Source of the DNA: an uncultured Clostridia bacterium
Lineage (GTDB): Bacteria > Bacillota > Clostridia > TANB77 > CAG-508
Direction: 5' to 3'
Assembly: GCA_944388035.1 (NCBI GenBank)
Contig: CALXHF010000003.1
Coordinates: 62,001 to 126,000, forward strand
Length of the DNA stretch: 64,000 nt
Every line of letters begins with the position of its first letter. Within the stretch, counting starts at the first letter, position 1. The position numbers and the translations under genes are program-made. Positions 19,145 to 28,251 of the stretch are shown piece by piece. The notes below the pieces were generated by a model. The model saw nothing but the letters and a program-made list of their open reading frames with translations. It was not told the origin of the DNA and did not search any database.

Positions 19145-20380
19145 ATGAGAAGAGTTGTAATAACAGGTTTAGGAGCTATAACTCCACTTGGAAATAATGT
19201 AGATGAATTTTGGAAAGGAATTAAAGAGGGCAGATGTGGTATAGATTATATTACTAAATTTGATACCACAAACTTTAAGGTTAAGCTGGCAGCTGAAGTA
19301 AAAGGATATAATGCAGAAGATTATTTTGATAGAAGAGAAGCAAAAAGATTAGATAAGTTTTCACAATATGCAATGATAGCTTCGAGAGAAGCTTGGAAAG
19401 ATAGTGGGCTAGATAAAGAAAAAGAAAATATGGAAAGAGTGGGAATTGTTATAGGTTCTGGAATAGGTGGAATCGAAACAATAGAGACAGAAAATCAAAA
19501 ATGTATTGAAAAAGGACCAGATAGAGTATCACCTATGTATATACCAATGGGAATATTAAATATGGCAACAGGAAATGTAGCTATTGATATCGGAGCCAAA
19601 GGAGAATCTTATGCAATGGTAACAGCTTGTGCTTCAGGAACACATTGTATTGGTGAAAGTTTTAGGATGATAAAACACGGATATCAAGATGTTGTTTTAG
19701 CAGGAGGAACAGAAGCTGGAATAACACCACTAGGAATTGCAGGTTTTACAAATATAAAAGCTTTAACAAAATCAGAAGATAAAACAAGAGCTAGTATCCC
19801 ATTTGATAAAGAAAGAAGTGGTTTTGTAATGGGAGAAGGAGCAGGAGTTGTAATATTAGAAGAATTGGAACACGCAAAGAAAAGAGGAGCTAAGATATAT
19901 GCTGAAATAGTAGGATATGGAGCAACATCAGATGCATATCATATAACATCACCAGCACCTGGAGGAGAAGGCGGAGCAAGAGCTATGAAACTTGCAATGG
20001 AAGAAGCAGGAGTAGCTCCAGAAGAAATTACATATATAAACGCACACGGAACATCAACACATCTAAATGATAGTTTCGAGACACAAGCAATAAAAACAGC
20101 ATTAGGAGAAGAAGCTTCTAAAAAAGTAATGGTAAGTTCAACAAAAGGACATACAGGTCATTTACTTGGAGCAGCAGGAGGGGTAGAAGCAATTGTTTGT
20201 TCTAAAGCGATAGAAGAAAGTTTTGTGCCAGCAACTATAAATTATAAAGTACCAGATGAAGAATGTGATTTAGATATAGTACCAAATGAAGGAAGAGACA
20301 GAGAAATAAAATATGCAATATCAAATTCACTAGGATTTGGAGGACATAATAGTAGTATCTTACTTAAAAAGTATAATTAA
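19145..20380 (+). CDS. fabF: 3-oxoacyl-ACP synthase II
   Basis: 411 residues from the ATG at 19145, 9 bases after AAGGAG; a TTG at 19139 is too close to that site. KAS II elongates acyl-ACP with malonyl-ACP. MRRVVITGLGAITPLGN opens the protein. The active Cys is in VTACASGTHC, the two catalytic histidines are in NAHGTSTHLND and KGHTGHLLGAAG, and the conserved Lys lies in STKGH. accB follows after 13 bases. Confidence 0.97.
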   Translation: MRRVVITGLGAITPLGNNVDEFWKGIKEGRCGIDYITKFDTTNFKVKLAAEVKGYNAEDYFDRREAKRLDKFSQYAMIASREAWKDSGLDKEKENMERVGIVIGSGIGGIETIETENQKCIEKGPDRVSPMYIPMGILNMATGNVAIDIGAKGESYAMVTACASGTHCIGESFRMIKHGYQDVVLAGGTEAGITPLGIAGFTNIKALTKSEDKTRASIPFDKERSGFVMGEGAGVVILEELEHAKKRGAKIYAEIVGYGATSDAYHITSPAPGGEGGARAMKLAMEEAGVAPEEITYINAHGTSTHLNDSFETQAIKTALGEEASKKVMVSSTKGHTGHLLGAAGGVEAIVCSKAIEESFVPATINYKVPDEECDLDIVPNEGRDREIKYAISNSLGFGGHNSSILLKKYN

Positions 20381-20393
20381 GGAGGAATTTAAA

Positions 20394-20876
20394 ATGGATT
20401 ATAAAGATATCAAAAAGTTAATGGATGATATGGGAGATTCTAAAATAGATTCTTTAGAAATAGAATTTCCAGAAGGTGTTAAAATAAAAATGAAAAAAAA
20501 TACTGAAAAAGAAGTTGTAATAACAGCACCTGGCAACATAATAGAAGCATCAGCACCAATGACACCTCCAACAGTTAGAAAAACAGAAGAAAAAGCTTTA
20601 GTAAAGCCAGAAGAAAAACTTGAAAATAACGTAGAAGAAAATTTAAAAATAGTTAAAAGCCCAATGGTAGGAACATTTTACGCAAGTTCTTCACCAGATA
20701 AAGCTCCTTTTGTAAGTGTTGGAGAAAAAGTACATAAAGGTCAAGTGTTGTGTATTGTAGAAGCAATGAAACTAATGAACGAAATAGAGTCAGAATTTGA
20801 TGGTGAGATAGTAGAAATATGTGTAAAAAATGAAGATGTAGTAGAATATGGAACACCATTATTTAAAATTAAATAA
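20394..20876 (+). CDS. accB: Biotin carboxyl carrier protein of acetyl-CoA carboxylase
   Basis: 160 residues from the ATG at 20394, preceded by AAGGAGG; an upstream in-frame start lies inside fabF. BCCP carries CO2 between the biotin carboxylase and the carboxyltransferase. The N-terminal helix ([10 protein letters not shown]) is followed by a Pro/Lys/Glu linker and the lipoyl-like domain from about residue 85, with the biotinylated lysine in [10 protein letters not shown] near residue 125. fabZ follows 20 bases later. Confidence 0.96.
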   Translation: MDYKDIKKLMDDMGDSKIDSLEIEFPEGVKIKMKKNTEKEVVITAPGNIIEASAPMTPPTVRKTEEKALVKPEEKLENNVEENLKIVKSPMVGTFYASSSPDKAPFVSVGEKVHKGQVLCIVEAMKLMNEIESEFDGEIVEICVKNEDVVEYGTPLFKIK

Positions 20877-20896
20877 TTGATAAATTGGAGGATATT

Positions 20897-21322
20897 ATGG
20901 TTTTAGATAAAGAAGGAATAAAAAATATAATACCACAAAGAGAGCCATTTTTAATGATAGATGAGGTTGAAGAATATATACCTGGAGAAAGTGCAGTGGC
21001 ATATAAAAATGTAAGTGAAGATGAATACTATTTTAAAGGACATTTCCCAGGAAACCCTATTATGCCAGGAGTATTAATCGTGGAGTCTCTTGCACAAACA
21101 GGTGCAGTTGCAATTCTTTCTATGGAAGAAAATAAAGGTAAAAATGCTTTGTTTGGTGGAATAGATAAAATTCGCTTTAAGAAGCAAGTAGTACCAGGAG
21201 ATAGATTAAAATTAGAAGTAAAGATAATAAAAAGAAAAGGTCCAATTGGTGTTGGAGAAGCAATTGCTACAGTGGAAGGAAAAGTAGCAGCAAAAGGTGA
21301 ATTAACATTTGCAGTAGTGTAA
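20897..21322 (+). CDS. fabZ: 3-hydroxyacyl-ACP dehydratase
   Basis: 141 residues from the ATG at 20897, with GGAGG 5 bases before it. It is a hot-dog-fold dehydratase of the elongation cycle. [13 protein letters not shown], then [22 protein letters not shown] (His and the downstream Glu are catalytic) and [14 protein letters not shown] identify it. A palindromic repeat begins 2 bases after the stop and separates it from accC. Confidence 0.97.
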   Translation: MVLDKEGIKNIIPQREPFLMIDEVEEYIPGESAVAYKNVSEDEYYFKGHFPGNPIMPGVLIVESLAQTGAVAILSMEENKGKNALFGGIDKIRFKKQVVPGDRLKLEVKIIKRKGPIGVGEAIATVEGKVAAKGELTFAVV

Positions 21323-21323
21323 A

Positions 21324-21410
21324 TGAGAAAAATAGGGACGGGGGCATTTTTTCTCATTTTGTAAAATATTGGAAAAGTGAGACAAAAAAGCCACGTCCCC
21401 AAAATTCTCA
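21324..21410. repeat. Dispersed palindromic repeat, copy 1 (fabZ/accC gap)
   Basis: TGAGAA...GGGACGGGGGC...CTCATTTT faces AAAGTGAGAC...GCCACGTCCCC...TTCTCA. The two halves form a long hairpin. Related copies lie at 27899, 37863 and 61743. The family resembles the palindromes mobilised by REP-associated Y1 transposases; none is encoded here. Confidence 0.8.
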
Positions 21411-21426
21411 CGAAAGGATGAATAAT

Positions 21427-22779
21427 ATGTTGAAGAAAGTTTTAATTGCAAACCGTGGAGAAATTGCTGTAAGAATTATCAGAGCTTGTAGAGAAATGGG
21501 CATTAGAACAGTTGCGATTTATTCAGAAGCAGATAAAGATACTTTGCACGTAAGTTTAGCTGATGAAGCTATTTGTGTAGGTCCTGCACCTTCTAATAAA
21601 AGCTATTTAAATATGAAAGCTATTTTAGAAGCAGCGTGTCTTTCTGGTGCTGATAGTATACATCCTGGTTTTGGTTTTTTATCAGAAAATAGCACTTTTG
21701 CTAAAATTTGTGAAGAGATGGGCATTAAGTTTATTGGTCCAGACTATAGATTAATAGAATTGTTAGGGAATAAATCAAAAGCAAAAGAGACTATGAAAAA
21801 TGCAGGAGTACCAGTTGTACCTGGCTCTGATGGACTAATTAAATCAAAAGAAGAAGCAGTTTCTTTAGCAGAAGAAATCAAATACCCTGTAATGCTTAAA
21901 GCATCAGCAGGTGGCGGAGGAAGAGGTATTCGTGTAGCATATAATAAAGATCAATTAGAAAAAGAATATGATTTGGTAAAACAAGAAGCTAAAATTTCTT
22001 TTAATGATGATAGTTTGTATTTAGAAAAATTTGTGGAAAATCCAAGACACGTAGAAATACAAGTTTTAGCAGATGAGTTTGGAAATTGTATTCATTTAGG
22101 TGAAAGAGATTGTTCTGTTCAAAGAAGAAACCAAAAAGTTTTAGAAGAAACACCTTCTCCTATATTAGATGATAAAACTAGAAAAAAGATGGGAGAGGTT
22201 GCAATTAATGCTGTTAAGCAAATTGGATATACAAACGCGGGTACAATTGAGTTTTTAGTTGATAAAAATAAAGATTTTTATTTTATGGAAATGAATACTA
22301 GAGTACAAGTAGAGCATCCTGTAACTGAAATGGTAACAGGCGTTGATATTATAAAAGAACAAATAAAAATAGCAAGTGAAGAAGTCTTAAGTTATAAACA
22401 AAAAGATATAGTTTTTACCGGTCATAGTATGGAAGTTAGAATAAATGCAGAAGATCCAGATAGAAACTTTATGCCTTGTCCTGGAACTATAACAGACTTG
22501 CATTTACCAGGTGGAAATGGGGTAAGAGTTGATACTGCAATTTATCCAGGGTATAAAATACCACCTACATATGATTCTATGATTGCTAAAATAATAGTTC
22601 ATGGCAAAAATAGAGATGAATCAATTGCTAAAATGAGGAGTAGCGTTGCAGAATTAGTAGTAGACGGAATTAAGACAAATGCGGATTTTATTTTAAAAAT
22701 TCTATCAGATGAAGATTTTAAGAATAATAATTATGATACATCTTTTATAGCCAAAAAATTTGGAATAAAGTCTAATTAA
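21427..22779 (+). CDS. accC: Biotin carboxylase subunit of acetyl-CoA carboxylase
   Basis: 450 residues from the ATG at 21427; GAAAGG at 21412-21417 is too close to the earlier ATG at 21418. It carboxylates biotin on AccB using ATP and bicarbonate. Seen: KVLIANRGEIAVRIIRA, the ATP-grasp loop KASAGGGGRGIRVAY, HLGERDCSVQRRNQK, FMEMNTRVQVEHPVTE and the late INAEDP. The carboxyltransferase genes accD/accA, commonly next in Clostridia, do not follow; a terminator does. Confidence 0.97.
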   Translation: MLKKVLIANRGEIAVRIIRACREMGIRTVAIYSEADKDTLHVSLADEAICVGPAPSNKSYLNMKAILEAACLSGADSIHPGFGFLSENSTFAKICEEMGIKFIGPDYRLIELLGNKSKAKETMKNAGVPVVPGSDGLIKSKEEAVSLAEEIKYPVMLKASAGGGGRGIRVAYNKDQLEKEYDLVKQEAKISFNDDSLYLEKFVENPRHVEIQVLADEFGNCIHLGERDCSVQRRNQKVLEETPSPILDDKTRKKMGEVAINAVKQIGYTNAGTIEFLVDKNKDFYFMEMNTRVQVEHPVTEMVTGVDIIKEQIKIASEEVLSYKQKDIVFTGHSMEVRINAEDPDRNFMPCPGTITDLHLPGGNGVRVDTAIYPGYKIPPTYDSMIAKIIVHGKNRDESIAKMRSSVAELVVDGIKTNADFILKILSDEDFKNNNYDTSFIAKKFGIKSN

Positions 22780-22805
22780 TTTTAATATAATTAAAAAGAA
22801 AAGTA

Positions 22806-22863
22806 AAAAGTAAATGTTTTTTGAAAAAACTTAATTATTTTTGAAAAAAGCATTTACTTTTTT
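22806..22863 (+). terminator. Terminator of the fatty-acid gene cluster
   Basis: AAAGTAAATG pairs with CATTTACTTT across an A/T-rich interior and ends in a T run. Confidence 0.8.
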
Positions 22864-22956
22864 TGAAAATTTATATACAATAGTGTAAGAAAATGTCAAA
22901 ATAGAACTAAAAATTAAAAACAAAAGAAAATATTAATAAGAAAGGGAGAATTTTTG

Positions 22957-24249
22957 ATGAAAATACTAATGTTAACGTGGGAATATCCACCAAGAGTTGT
23001 AGGTGGAATAGCTAGAGTTGTTTATGACTTATCGAAAACACTATATAAAGATGGACACGATGTAACTGTAATTACTTACAGAGAAGGAGATGCACCTTAC
23101 TTTGAAGATGATAAAGGTGTAAAGGTTTATAGAGTTGATAATTATATGATTAATCCTAATAATTTTATCGACTGGGTTTTGCAATTAAACTTTAATATGA
23201 TAGCAAAGGCAAATGAGATAATGCTAAAGGAAGGAAATTTTGACGTTATACACGCCCACGATTGGTTAGTAGCTTATAGTGCAAAAACTTTAAAAAATTC
23301 TTATAATATTCCAATTGTTGCAACTATACACGCAACAGAAGCTGGAAGAAATAGTGGTATTCACGATGAACAACAAAGATATATAAATGATACAGAATGG
23401 ATGCTTACATATGAAGCAGCAGAAGTGATTGTTAATAGTAATTATATGAAAAATGAATTACAAAGATTATTTGGACTTCCATATGACAAGATAAATGTAG
23501 TGCCAAATGGTGTTAATTTAAATCTATTTAATGGTATTGAAAGAGATTATAATTTTAGAAGAAAATATGCAATGGATAATGAAAAGATTATTTTATTTAT
23601 GGGTAGGCTTGTTTATGAAAAAGGTATCCAACATTTAATTGCTGCTATGCCAAAAATCTTAAATGGTTATAATGATGCAAAACTTGTTATTTGTGGAAAA
23701 GGTGGTATGGAACAAGAACTAAGACAAGAAGTAAATAATTTAGGTTTAGGAAATAAAGTTTATTTTGCAGGATATATGAACGGGAAAGATGTACAAAGGA
23801 TGTATAAAGCAGCTGATATTGCAGTTTTTCCAAGTACATATGAACCATTTGGAATTGTTGCTTTAGAGGCAATGCTTTCTGAAAGACCTATTGTAGTATC
23901 AGATATAGGTGGTTTAAATGAAATTGTAGAACATAAAGTAAATGGGATGAAGACTTATTGTGGAAATAGTAATTCACTTGCTGATTCAATCCTAGAATTA
24001 TTATTTGACCATAAATTATGTGCAGATATTACAAGAGTTGCTAAAAATAAAGTTAGAAATGAATATAACTGGAGTAAAATAGCACAAGATACACATTTCG
24101 CATATCAAAAAGCAATTTGTCAATCTATGGCTGAAAAACAAAAAAGAGAACTTGAACAAGAAAGAGCGAGAAAAACTAAGAAGTCTAAAAATACAGAAAA
24201 TGAAATTACTAACTTACTTAGCTTTAAGAAACGCCAAGCATATGCTTAA
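22957..24249 (+). CDS. GT4-family glycosyltransferase
   Basis: 430 residues from the ATG at 22957, behind AAGGGAG. It shows the two-domain GT-B architecture: MKILMLTWEYPPRVVGGIARVV at the N-terminus, FDVIHAHDWL, the central VVPNGVNLNLF, LFMGRLVYEKGIQHLI, and the nucleotide-sugar-binding FPSTYEPFGIVALEAM. The C-terminus is a charged helix. The GGIARVV loop resembles bacterial glycogen-synthase-like and glycan-building GT4 enzymes, but the acceptor cannot be deduced. It has its own terminator. Confidence 0.85.
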   Translation: MKILMLTWEYPPRVVGGIARVVYDLSKTLYKDGHDVTVITYREGDAPYFEDDKGVKVYRVDNYMINPNNFIDWVLQLNFNMIAKANEIMLKEGNFDVIHAHDWLVAYSAKTLKNSYNIPIVATIHATEAGRNSGIHDEQQRYINDTEWMLTYEAAEVIVNSNYMKNELQRLFGLPYDKINVVPNGVNLNLFNGIERDYNFRRKYAMDNEKIILFMGRLVYEKGIQHLIAAMPKILNGYNDAKLVICGKGGMEQELRQEVNNLGLGNKVYFAGYMNGKDVQRMYKAADIAVFPSTYEPFGIVALEAMLSERPIVVSDIGGLNEIVEHKVNGMKTYCGNSNSLADSILELLFDHKLCADITRVAKNKVRNEYNWSKIAQDTHFAYQKAICQSMAEKQKRELEQERARKTKKSKNTENEITNLLSFKKRQAYA

Positions 24250-24258
24250 AGTAAATGA

Positions 24259-24296
24259 AAAAGGTTCAAGGAAGAATTTCTTTCTTGAGCCTTTTA
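24259..24296 (+). terminator. Terminator of the glycosyltransferase gene
   Basis: AAAAGGTTCAAG pairs with CTTGAGCCTTTT. Confidence 0.8.
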
Positions 24297-24371
24297 GACA
24301 CAAGGATTTTCAGTCCTTTGTTCTAATTAGAAAAATTCCTGAAAAATATTAAGGAAATTTCAAAAAAACTA

Positions 24372-24400
24372 TTGACATTTGTTTAAAAAATTAGTATAAT
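24372..24400 (+). promoter_or_regulatory. Consensus promoter of the tRNA cluster
   Basis: TTGACA (24372-24377), 17 bases, TATAAT (24395-24400), 20 bases before the first tRNA. A perfect match to the sigma-A consensus. Confidence 0.9.
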
Positions 24401-24420
24401 AAATTTCGTCGGAAGAACAT

Positions 24421-24496
24421 GGTCGCTTAGCTCAGCTGGGAGAGCATCTGCCTTACAAGCAGGGGGTCACAGGTTCGAGCCCTGTAGCGACCACCA
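24421..24496 (+). tRNA. tRNA-Val (TAC)
   Basis: Acceptor GGTCGCT pairs with AGCGACC, the T arm is CAGG-TTCGAGC-CCTG, the anticodon loop is CTTACAA with TAC at positions 34-36, and CCA is encoded. 76 bases. Confidence 0.97.
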
Positions 24497-24504
24497 TGTT
24501 TTAC

Positions 24505-24581
24505 GGCCTGGTAGTTCAGTTGGTTAGAACGCTAGCCTGTCACGCTAGAGGTCGACGGTTCGAGCCCGTTCCAGGTCGCCA
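24505..24581 (+). tRNA. tRNA-Asp (GTC)
   Basis: Acceptor GGCCTGG with CCAGGTC (one G-T pair), anticodon loop CTGTCAC giving GTC, T loop TTCGAGC, encoded CCA. A GUN tRNA, hence a queuosine target of Tgt/QueA. Confidence 0.97.
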
Positions 24582-24594
24582 TTTTTTTATATAA

Positions 24595-24670
24595 GCCTTG
24601 ATAGCTCAGTTGGTAGAGCAAAGGACTGAAAATCCTTGTGTCACTGGTTCGATTCCAGTTCAAGGCACCA
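24595..24670 (+). tRNA. tRNA-Phe (GAA)
   Basis: Acceptor GCCTTGA with TCAAGGC, anticodon loop CTGAAAA giving GAA, T loop TTCGATT, encoded CCA. Confidence 0.97.
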
Positions 24671-24677
24671 TATGATA

Positions 24678-24712
24678 AAACTTGCAAACGATAAAAGTCT
24701 GTAAGTTTTTTT
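24678..24712 (+). terminator. Terminator of the tRNA cluster
   Basis: AAACTTGCA pairs with TGTAAGTTT and runs into a T tract. Confidence 0.75.
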
Positions 24713-24784
24713 ATTCTATAAAATAATTTAAAACAATAAAAATACTATATTATAAATTTAAATAAAATGTAAGGGGGATGGATA

Positions 24785-24934
24785 ATGGAAGAACAAAAAA
24801 GATTATTAGAATCAATAAAAAATCAAAGTCTTCAAGATAAAATGTTATTATTACTTGAAGGAATATGAGAACTTGCGAAGTTATTAGAAAATGTATCAAT
24901 AGATTATAATAAAATAGAAAATTGTACTAATTAG
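24785..24934 (+). pseudogene. Short hypothetical ORF interrupted by TGA at 24866
   Basis: GGGGG lies upstream of the ATG at 24785. The frame reads MEEQKRLLESIKNQSLQDK and LLLLEGI, then TGA, then stays open in the same frame as ELAKLLENV and SIDYNKIENCTN to TAG at 24934. One base change (AGA to TGA) would explain it. The residues look helical; no family is recognised. It lies 38 bases upstream of the zinc-peptidase-like gene. Confidence 0.45.
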
Positions 24935-24972
24935 AATAAGATGGAAAGATGCATAATGTTAAAAGGAGAAAT

Positions 24973-26346
24973 ATGGAGAGGCTAAAAATAAATATAGAAG
25001 AATATTTAGAAGAAATAATAGATATATATATAAAAATATTTGGTAATCAATATAGAAACATTATAGAAGAAAGAGTAAGAAGTACAGAATTTATAGAATA
25101 TAATACAGAACAGAGTGTAAGAAGCTATATTTTTTTCTTAGAAAATTGTAAAGCACAAGAATTATCAATAAAATTCTTAAGAGAGATAGGTATAGATGTG
25201 AGTTCTTTAGAAGGAAAAACATATACAGAAGAATTACCAGGCGATATAAGAAGGTTAATTAGAGAATATATTGGAGGTATTAGTGGCTTTACATATTTAC
25301 CAGAACATAACACATTAGGAATTAGAGCTTTTGATAAAAAAGTTCAAGACGCAAATAAGGAAAGAGAAGATGAAATTGAAAGAAATCAAATACAATTTTT
25401 AAATTTTTTATTTGCAGACGAAGAATTTTATTCTAAACCTGATGTAGAAGAATTTTTTAAGACACCAAAAGGAAAAGAAACATATAAAAAAATACAAGAA
25501 TATATAGAAATATATAATAGCATATTTAGAGAATATAAAGAATTTGAAAATACATTAGAACCATATAAAAAATATGTGCAAGATAGAAAAAATATAAAAT
25601 TTTCTGAGACAGAAGAGTTTAAAGAAATATTAGAAAAAATAGGAGATACAGAAGAAAATAGAAAAATATTAGAATATGTTTTAACAGAGAGAAAACTTAT
25701 GACTATTGCTGGAAAAGATTTTAAAAGACCAACAATATTTTTTACTAGATTTGTAAGTGAATTAGAAAAAGGAGGTATGGATGATTATACATTATTACAC
25801 GAATATTGTCACGCAATAGAAATGCATAAGGAAAAAACAGGAGTAGAAGAAGACTATTTTGTAAGTGGTTTAGATATAATTGATCAAAATGAATCGAATC
25901 AATATAGAAATGATAAAAGAAAATATGAAATATTAAATGAAACAATTACAGATATATTTAGTGTAGAAGCAACTATAATATTACATACTAGAGGAATTTA
26001 TATATCAGAGCCACAAGAATTAACTAATGAAGATATCTTAGCTTGTAATACAAGTATTATACTAAAAAAATTATTATTGCCATTTGTAACAAAATATAAA
26101 GAAAAGATAGTAAGAGCAAGAATAACGGGTGATATGCAAAGTTTGTTTAATATAATAGGGATAGAAAATTTTGAAAGTTTAAATGATTGTGTAAATAAAA
26201 TAGACCATTTAATATTGGAGGGTTTAGAAAAAGATTTAAAATCTAAAAGAAATGATAGTGAACTTATCAAAGAATATAATAGACAAAAAAGGAGAATAGA
26301 AGAAATATATAGAAATATGGAAATAGAAAAAGGAGAAATAAGATAA
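24973..26346 (+). CDS. Large HEYCH zinc-peptidase-like cytoplasmic protein
   Basis: 457 residues from the ATG at 24973, after AAAAGGAG. There is no signal peptide or membrane segment. A long helical, Glu/Lys-rich N-terminal half precedes DDYTLLHEYCHAIEMHKEKTG (about residue 275), an HExxH zinc motif, and a further acidic stretch (YEILNETITDIFSVE) about 40 residues later contains plausible third-ligand glutamates, as in gluzincins. Family not recognised. It converges on the slipin gene; a bidirectional hairpin separates them. Confidence 0.65.
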   Translation: MERLKINIEEYLEEIIDIYIKIFGNQYRNIIEERVRSTEFIEYNTEQSVRSYIFFLENCKAQELSIKFLREIGIDVSSLEGKTYTEELPGDIRRLIREYIGGISGFTYLPEHNTLGIRAFDKKVQDANKEREDEIERNQIQFLNFLFADEEFYSKPDVEEFFKTPKGKETYKKIQEYIEIYNSIFREYKEFENTLEPYKKYVQDRKNIKFSETEEFKEILEKIGDTEENRKILEYVLTERKLMTIAGKDFKRPTIFFTRFVSELEKGGMDDYTLLHEYCHAIEMHKEKTGVEEDYFVSGLDIIDQNESNQYRNDKRKYEILNETITDIFSVEATIILHTRGIYISEPQELTNEDILACNTSIILKKLLLPFVTKYKEKIVRARITGDMQSLFNIIGIENFESLNDCVNKIDHLILEGLEKDLKSKRNDSELIKEYNRQKRRIEEIYRNMEIEKGEIR

Positions 26347-26374
26347 AATAACCTCTTTAATATAAAGAGGTTAT
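26347..26374. terminator. Bidirectional terminator between convergent genes
   Basis: AATAACCTCTTTA pairs with TAAAGAGGTTATC, with A and T tracts on both sides, so it can serve both strands. Confidence 0.85.
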
Positions 26375-26392
26375 CATATAATTAAATTTTTA

Positions 26393-27337
26393 TTATTCTT
26401 TTGGTAATTCTTTGTTATCAGCTTTTTTAGAAGTCTCTTTTTTACTGTCTTTAACAGCTTCTGCCATAGCACCTAGAGAACTTAAAGCATTTGTTGCTTC
26501 AAATGGTATAAATATTTTATTTGCTTCACCATTTGCTACTTTTTCTAAAGCTTCTAATGATTTTAGTTGAACTAATTTATCATCAGGGTTAGCTTTTTTA
26601 ATTGACTCGTAAACCATTTGAATTTCTTTAGCTTTAGCTTCAGCAACTTCACGAATAGCTTGAGCCTCACCGGCAGCTCTTCTAATTTGAGCTTCTTTAT
26701 CAGCTTCAGCTTCTAGAATAGCTGCTTGTTTTTTACCTTCAGCAATAGTGATAGCAGATTGTCTTTGAGCTTCAGATTCTAGAATCATAGCTCTTTTATT
26801 TCTTTCTGCGTTCATTTCTTTTTCCATCGCATCTTTTACATCTGGTGGAGGTGTAATATCTTTTATTTCAACTCTATCAATTTTACAACCCCATCTGTCA
26901 GTTGCTTCATCAAGAACAACTCTTAATTGAGTATTAATTCCATCTCTTGAACTAAATGTTTCGTCTAAAGTCATTTTACCAATAATATCACGAATAGTTG
27001 TAATTGCTAAATATTCAATACCTTTCTTTAAGCTTTGAATTTCATAAACAGCTTTTGCAGGGTCTGTTATTTGATAAAACACAACTGTATCAATTGTAAT
27101 TGTAACGTTATCTTTAGTGATAACATCTTGTGGTGGTATATCCATTGTTTGTTGTTTTAAACTAACAACACTTCTTACATGGTCTAAAAATGGTACAATT
27201 ATTGTAAGACCTGCATCTGCAACCTTATAAAATTTACCCAATCTTTCTATAATGTATACTTCAGATTGTTTAACAATCTTAATTGACATTGCAGCTAAAA
27301 TTAAAATAATAATTAATAATATAATTAAAACTACCAT
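26393..27337 (-). CDS. SPFH/stomatin-like (slipin) membrane protein
   Basis: 314 residues. One N-terminal hydrophobic anchor (VVLIILLIIILILAAMSI) precedes the band-7 domain: VYIIERLGKFYKVADAGLTIIVPF, DVITKDNVTITIDTVVFYQI and IGKMTLDETFSSRD. A long Ala/Glu/Lys coiled coil follows (near residues 180-245). These scaffold proteins form membrane-microdomain rings. An NfeD-like gene lies immediately upstream on the same strand, the usual slipin-NfeD pair. AGGAGG precedes the start. Confidence 0.92.
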   Translation of the reverse strand: MVVLIILLIIILILAAMSIKIVKQSEVYIIERLGKFYKVADAGLTIIVPFLDHVRSVVSLKQQTMDIPPQDVITKDNVTITIDTVVFYQITDPAKAVYEIQSLKKGIEYLAITTIRDIIGKMTLDETFSSRDGINTQLRVVLDEATDRWGCKIDRVEIKDITPPPDVKDAMEKEMNAERNKRAMILESEAQRQSAITIAEGKKQAAILEAEADKEAQIRRAAGEAQAIREVAEAKAKEIQMVYESIKKANPDDKLVQLKSLEALEKVANGEANKIFIPFEATNALSSLGAMAEAVKDSKKETSKKADNKELPKE

Positions 27338-27392
27338 AATTTTCCTCCTCTAATTTAATTTTTTTTTAAAAATATGTAGTAATAAAAATAAC

Positions 27393-27818
27393 TTATTTTA
27401 TAGGTGTAACAATAAGTTTAACACCTGTAATTTCTTTTATTTTAACTTCTGTACCCTTAGAAATTTCCATATCATTTTCACCAGTAGCAGACCAAAGTTC
27501 TCCTTCAACTTTAACTTGCCCTGTAGAATTTATAGAACTTATATCTTTTGTAACAATACCTTTTTTATCTATTAAAGAAAAAGCATTTGTTTTTGTTGTT
27601 TCAACTTTAGCAAATTTCTTTACAAGTGGTTTAGTTGCTAAAATTAAAATTACAGAAGAAATTAAAAACACAGTTGTCTGAATTATAATATTATCTGTAA
27701 TAAAACTTACTGCCATTGCAATTAGTGCAGCTAAACCAAACCAAAAAATCAAAAAGCCTGATGTCAAAACTTCACCAATTACAAAAACACCTGCTAAAAT
27801 TAACCATATATACCACAT
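27393..27818 (-). CDS. NfeD-like membrane protein
   Basis: 141 residues. Three to four hydrophobic segments in the first 75 residues (GEVLTSGFLIFWFGLAALIAM, IIIQTTVFLISSVILIL) are followed by an OB-fold C-terminus with VTKDISSINSTGQVKVEGELWSA. The G-x-V-K-V-x-G-E-x-W motif is typical of the soluble NfeD domain. It is the short, protease-less form. It is upstream of and co-directional with the slipin gene, with which NfeD proteins pair functionally. Confidence 0.9.
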   Translation of the reverse strand: MWYIWLILAGVFVIGEVLTSGFLIFWFGLAALIAMAVSFITDNIIIQTTVFLISSVILILATKPLVKKFAKVETTKTNAFSLIDKKGIVTKDISSINSTGQVKVEGELWSATGENDMEISKGTEVKIKEITGVKLIVTPIK

Positions 27819-27898
27819 AAAGAAATCCTCCTTTAATTACCAACTATTACTATTATAACATATATTAAACAAAAATGGAATATGTAAACCTAAAAAAG

Positions 27899-27938
27899 TG
27901 AGAATTTTGGGTCTGGGTACACCCATTTTTTGTCTCAT
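27899..27938. repeat. Dispersed palindromic repeat, copy 2 (short, degenerate)
   Basis: TGAGAATTTTGGGTCTGGGT, then ACACCCATTTTTTGTCTCA. It keeps the TGAGA/TCTCA ends and a GGGT/ACCC centre of the family but has lost most of the second arm. Confidence 0.6.
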
Positions 27939-27962
27939 TTTAAAAAGAGCAAAGATTATTCT

Positions 27963-28193
27963 TTACTCTTTAACATATTCAATTATATCTTTAATATTAC
28001 AATCTAAATAATCACATAATCTTGCAAGCACAAATATATCAATACGAACTAATTCACCAGATAAAAGTCTTTTTAAGACTTTAAAATCAGTATTTGTATC
28101 TTTCATAACTTTATTTATACTTAAATTTTTTTCTTTTAAAATATCTTCTAATTTAAATAAATAATACCCATTCTCTATTTTTACTTTAACCAT
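27963..28193 (-). CDS. Small Xre/Cro-type HTH regulator
   Basis: 76 residues. The pattern LEDILKEKNLSINKVMKDTNTDFKVLKRLLSG, then RIDIFVLARLCDYLDCNIKDIIEY, is the classic single-domain Cro/CI helix-turn-helix of the YozG type. It is divergent from the broken prepilin-like gene at 28328. Two copies of a TGGYTATACRACCA dyad lie in the intervening 134 bases, presumably its operators. Confidence 0.88.
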   Translation of the reverse strand: MVKVKIENGYYLFKLEDILKEKNLSINKVMKDTNTDFKVLKRLLSGELVRIDIFVLARLCDYLDCNIKDIIEYVKE

Positions 28194-28251
28194 TTTTGAT
28201 CTCCTAAAATTTATAAATAAATTATATATTTTTAATAGGATACTTGATTAT

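Noticed and set aside
24866..24868. TGA as selenocysteine or tryptophan in the short ORF before 24973
   Set aside because: No SECIS-like hairpin is evident next to the TGA, and TGA is used as an ordinary stop elsewhere (dehydrogenase 1621, ylmH 37863).
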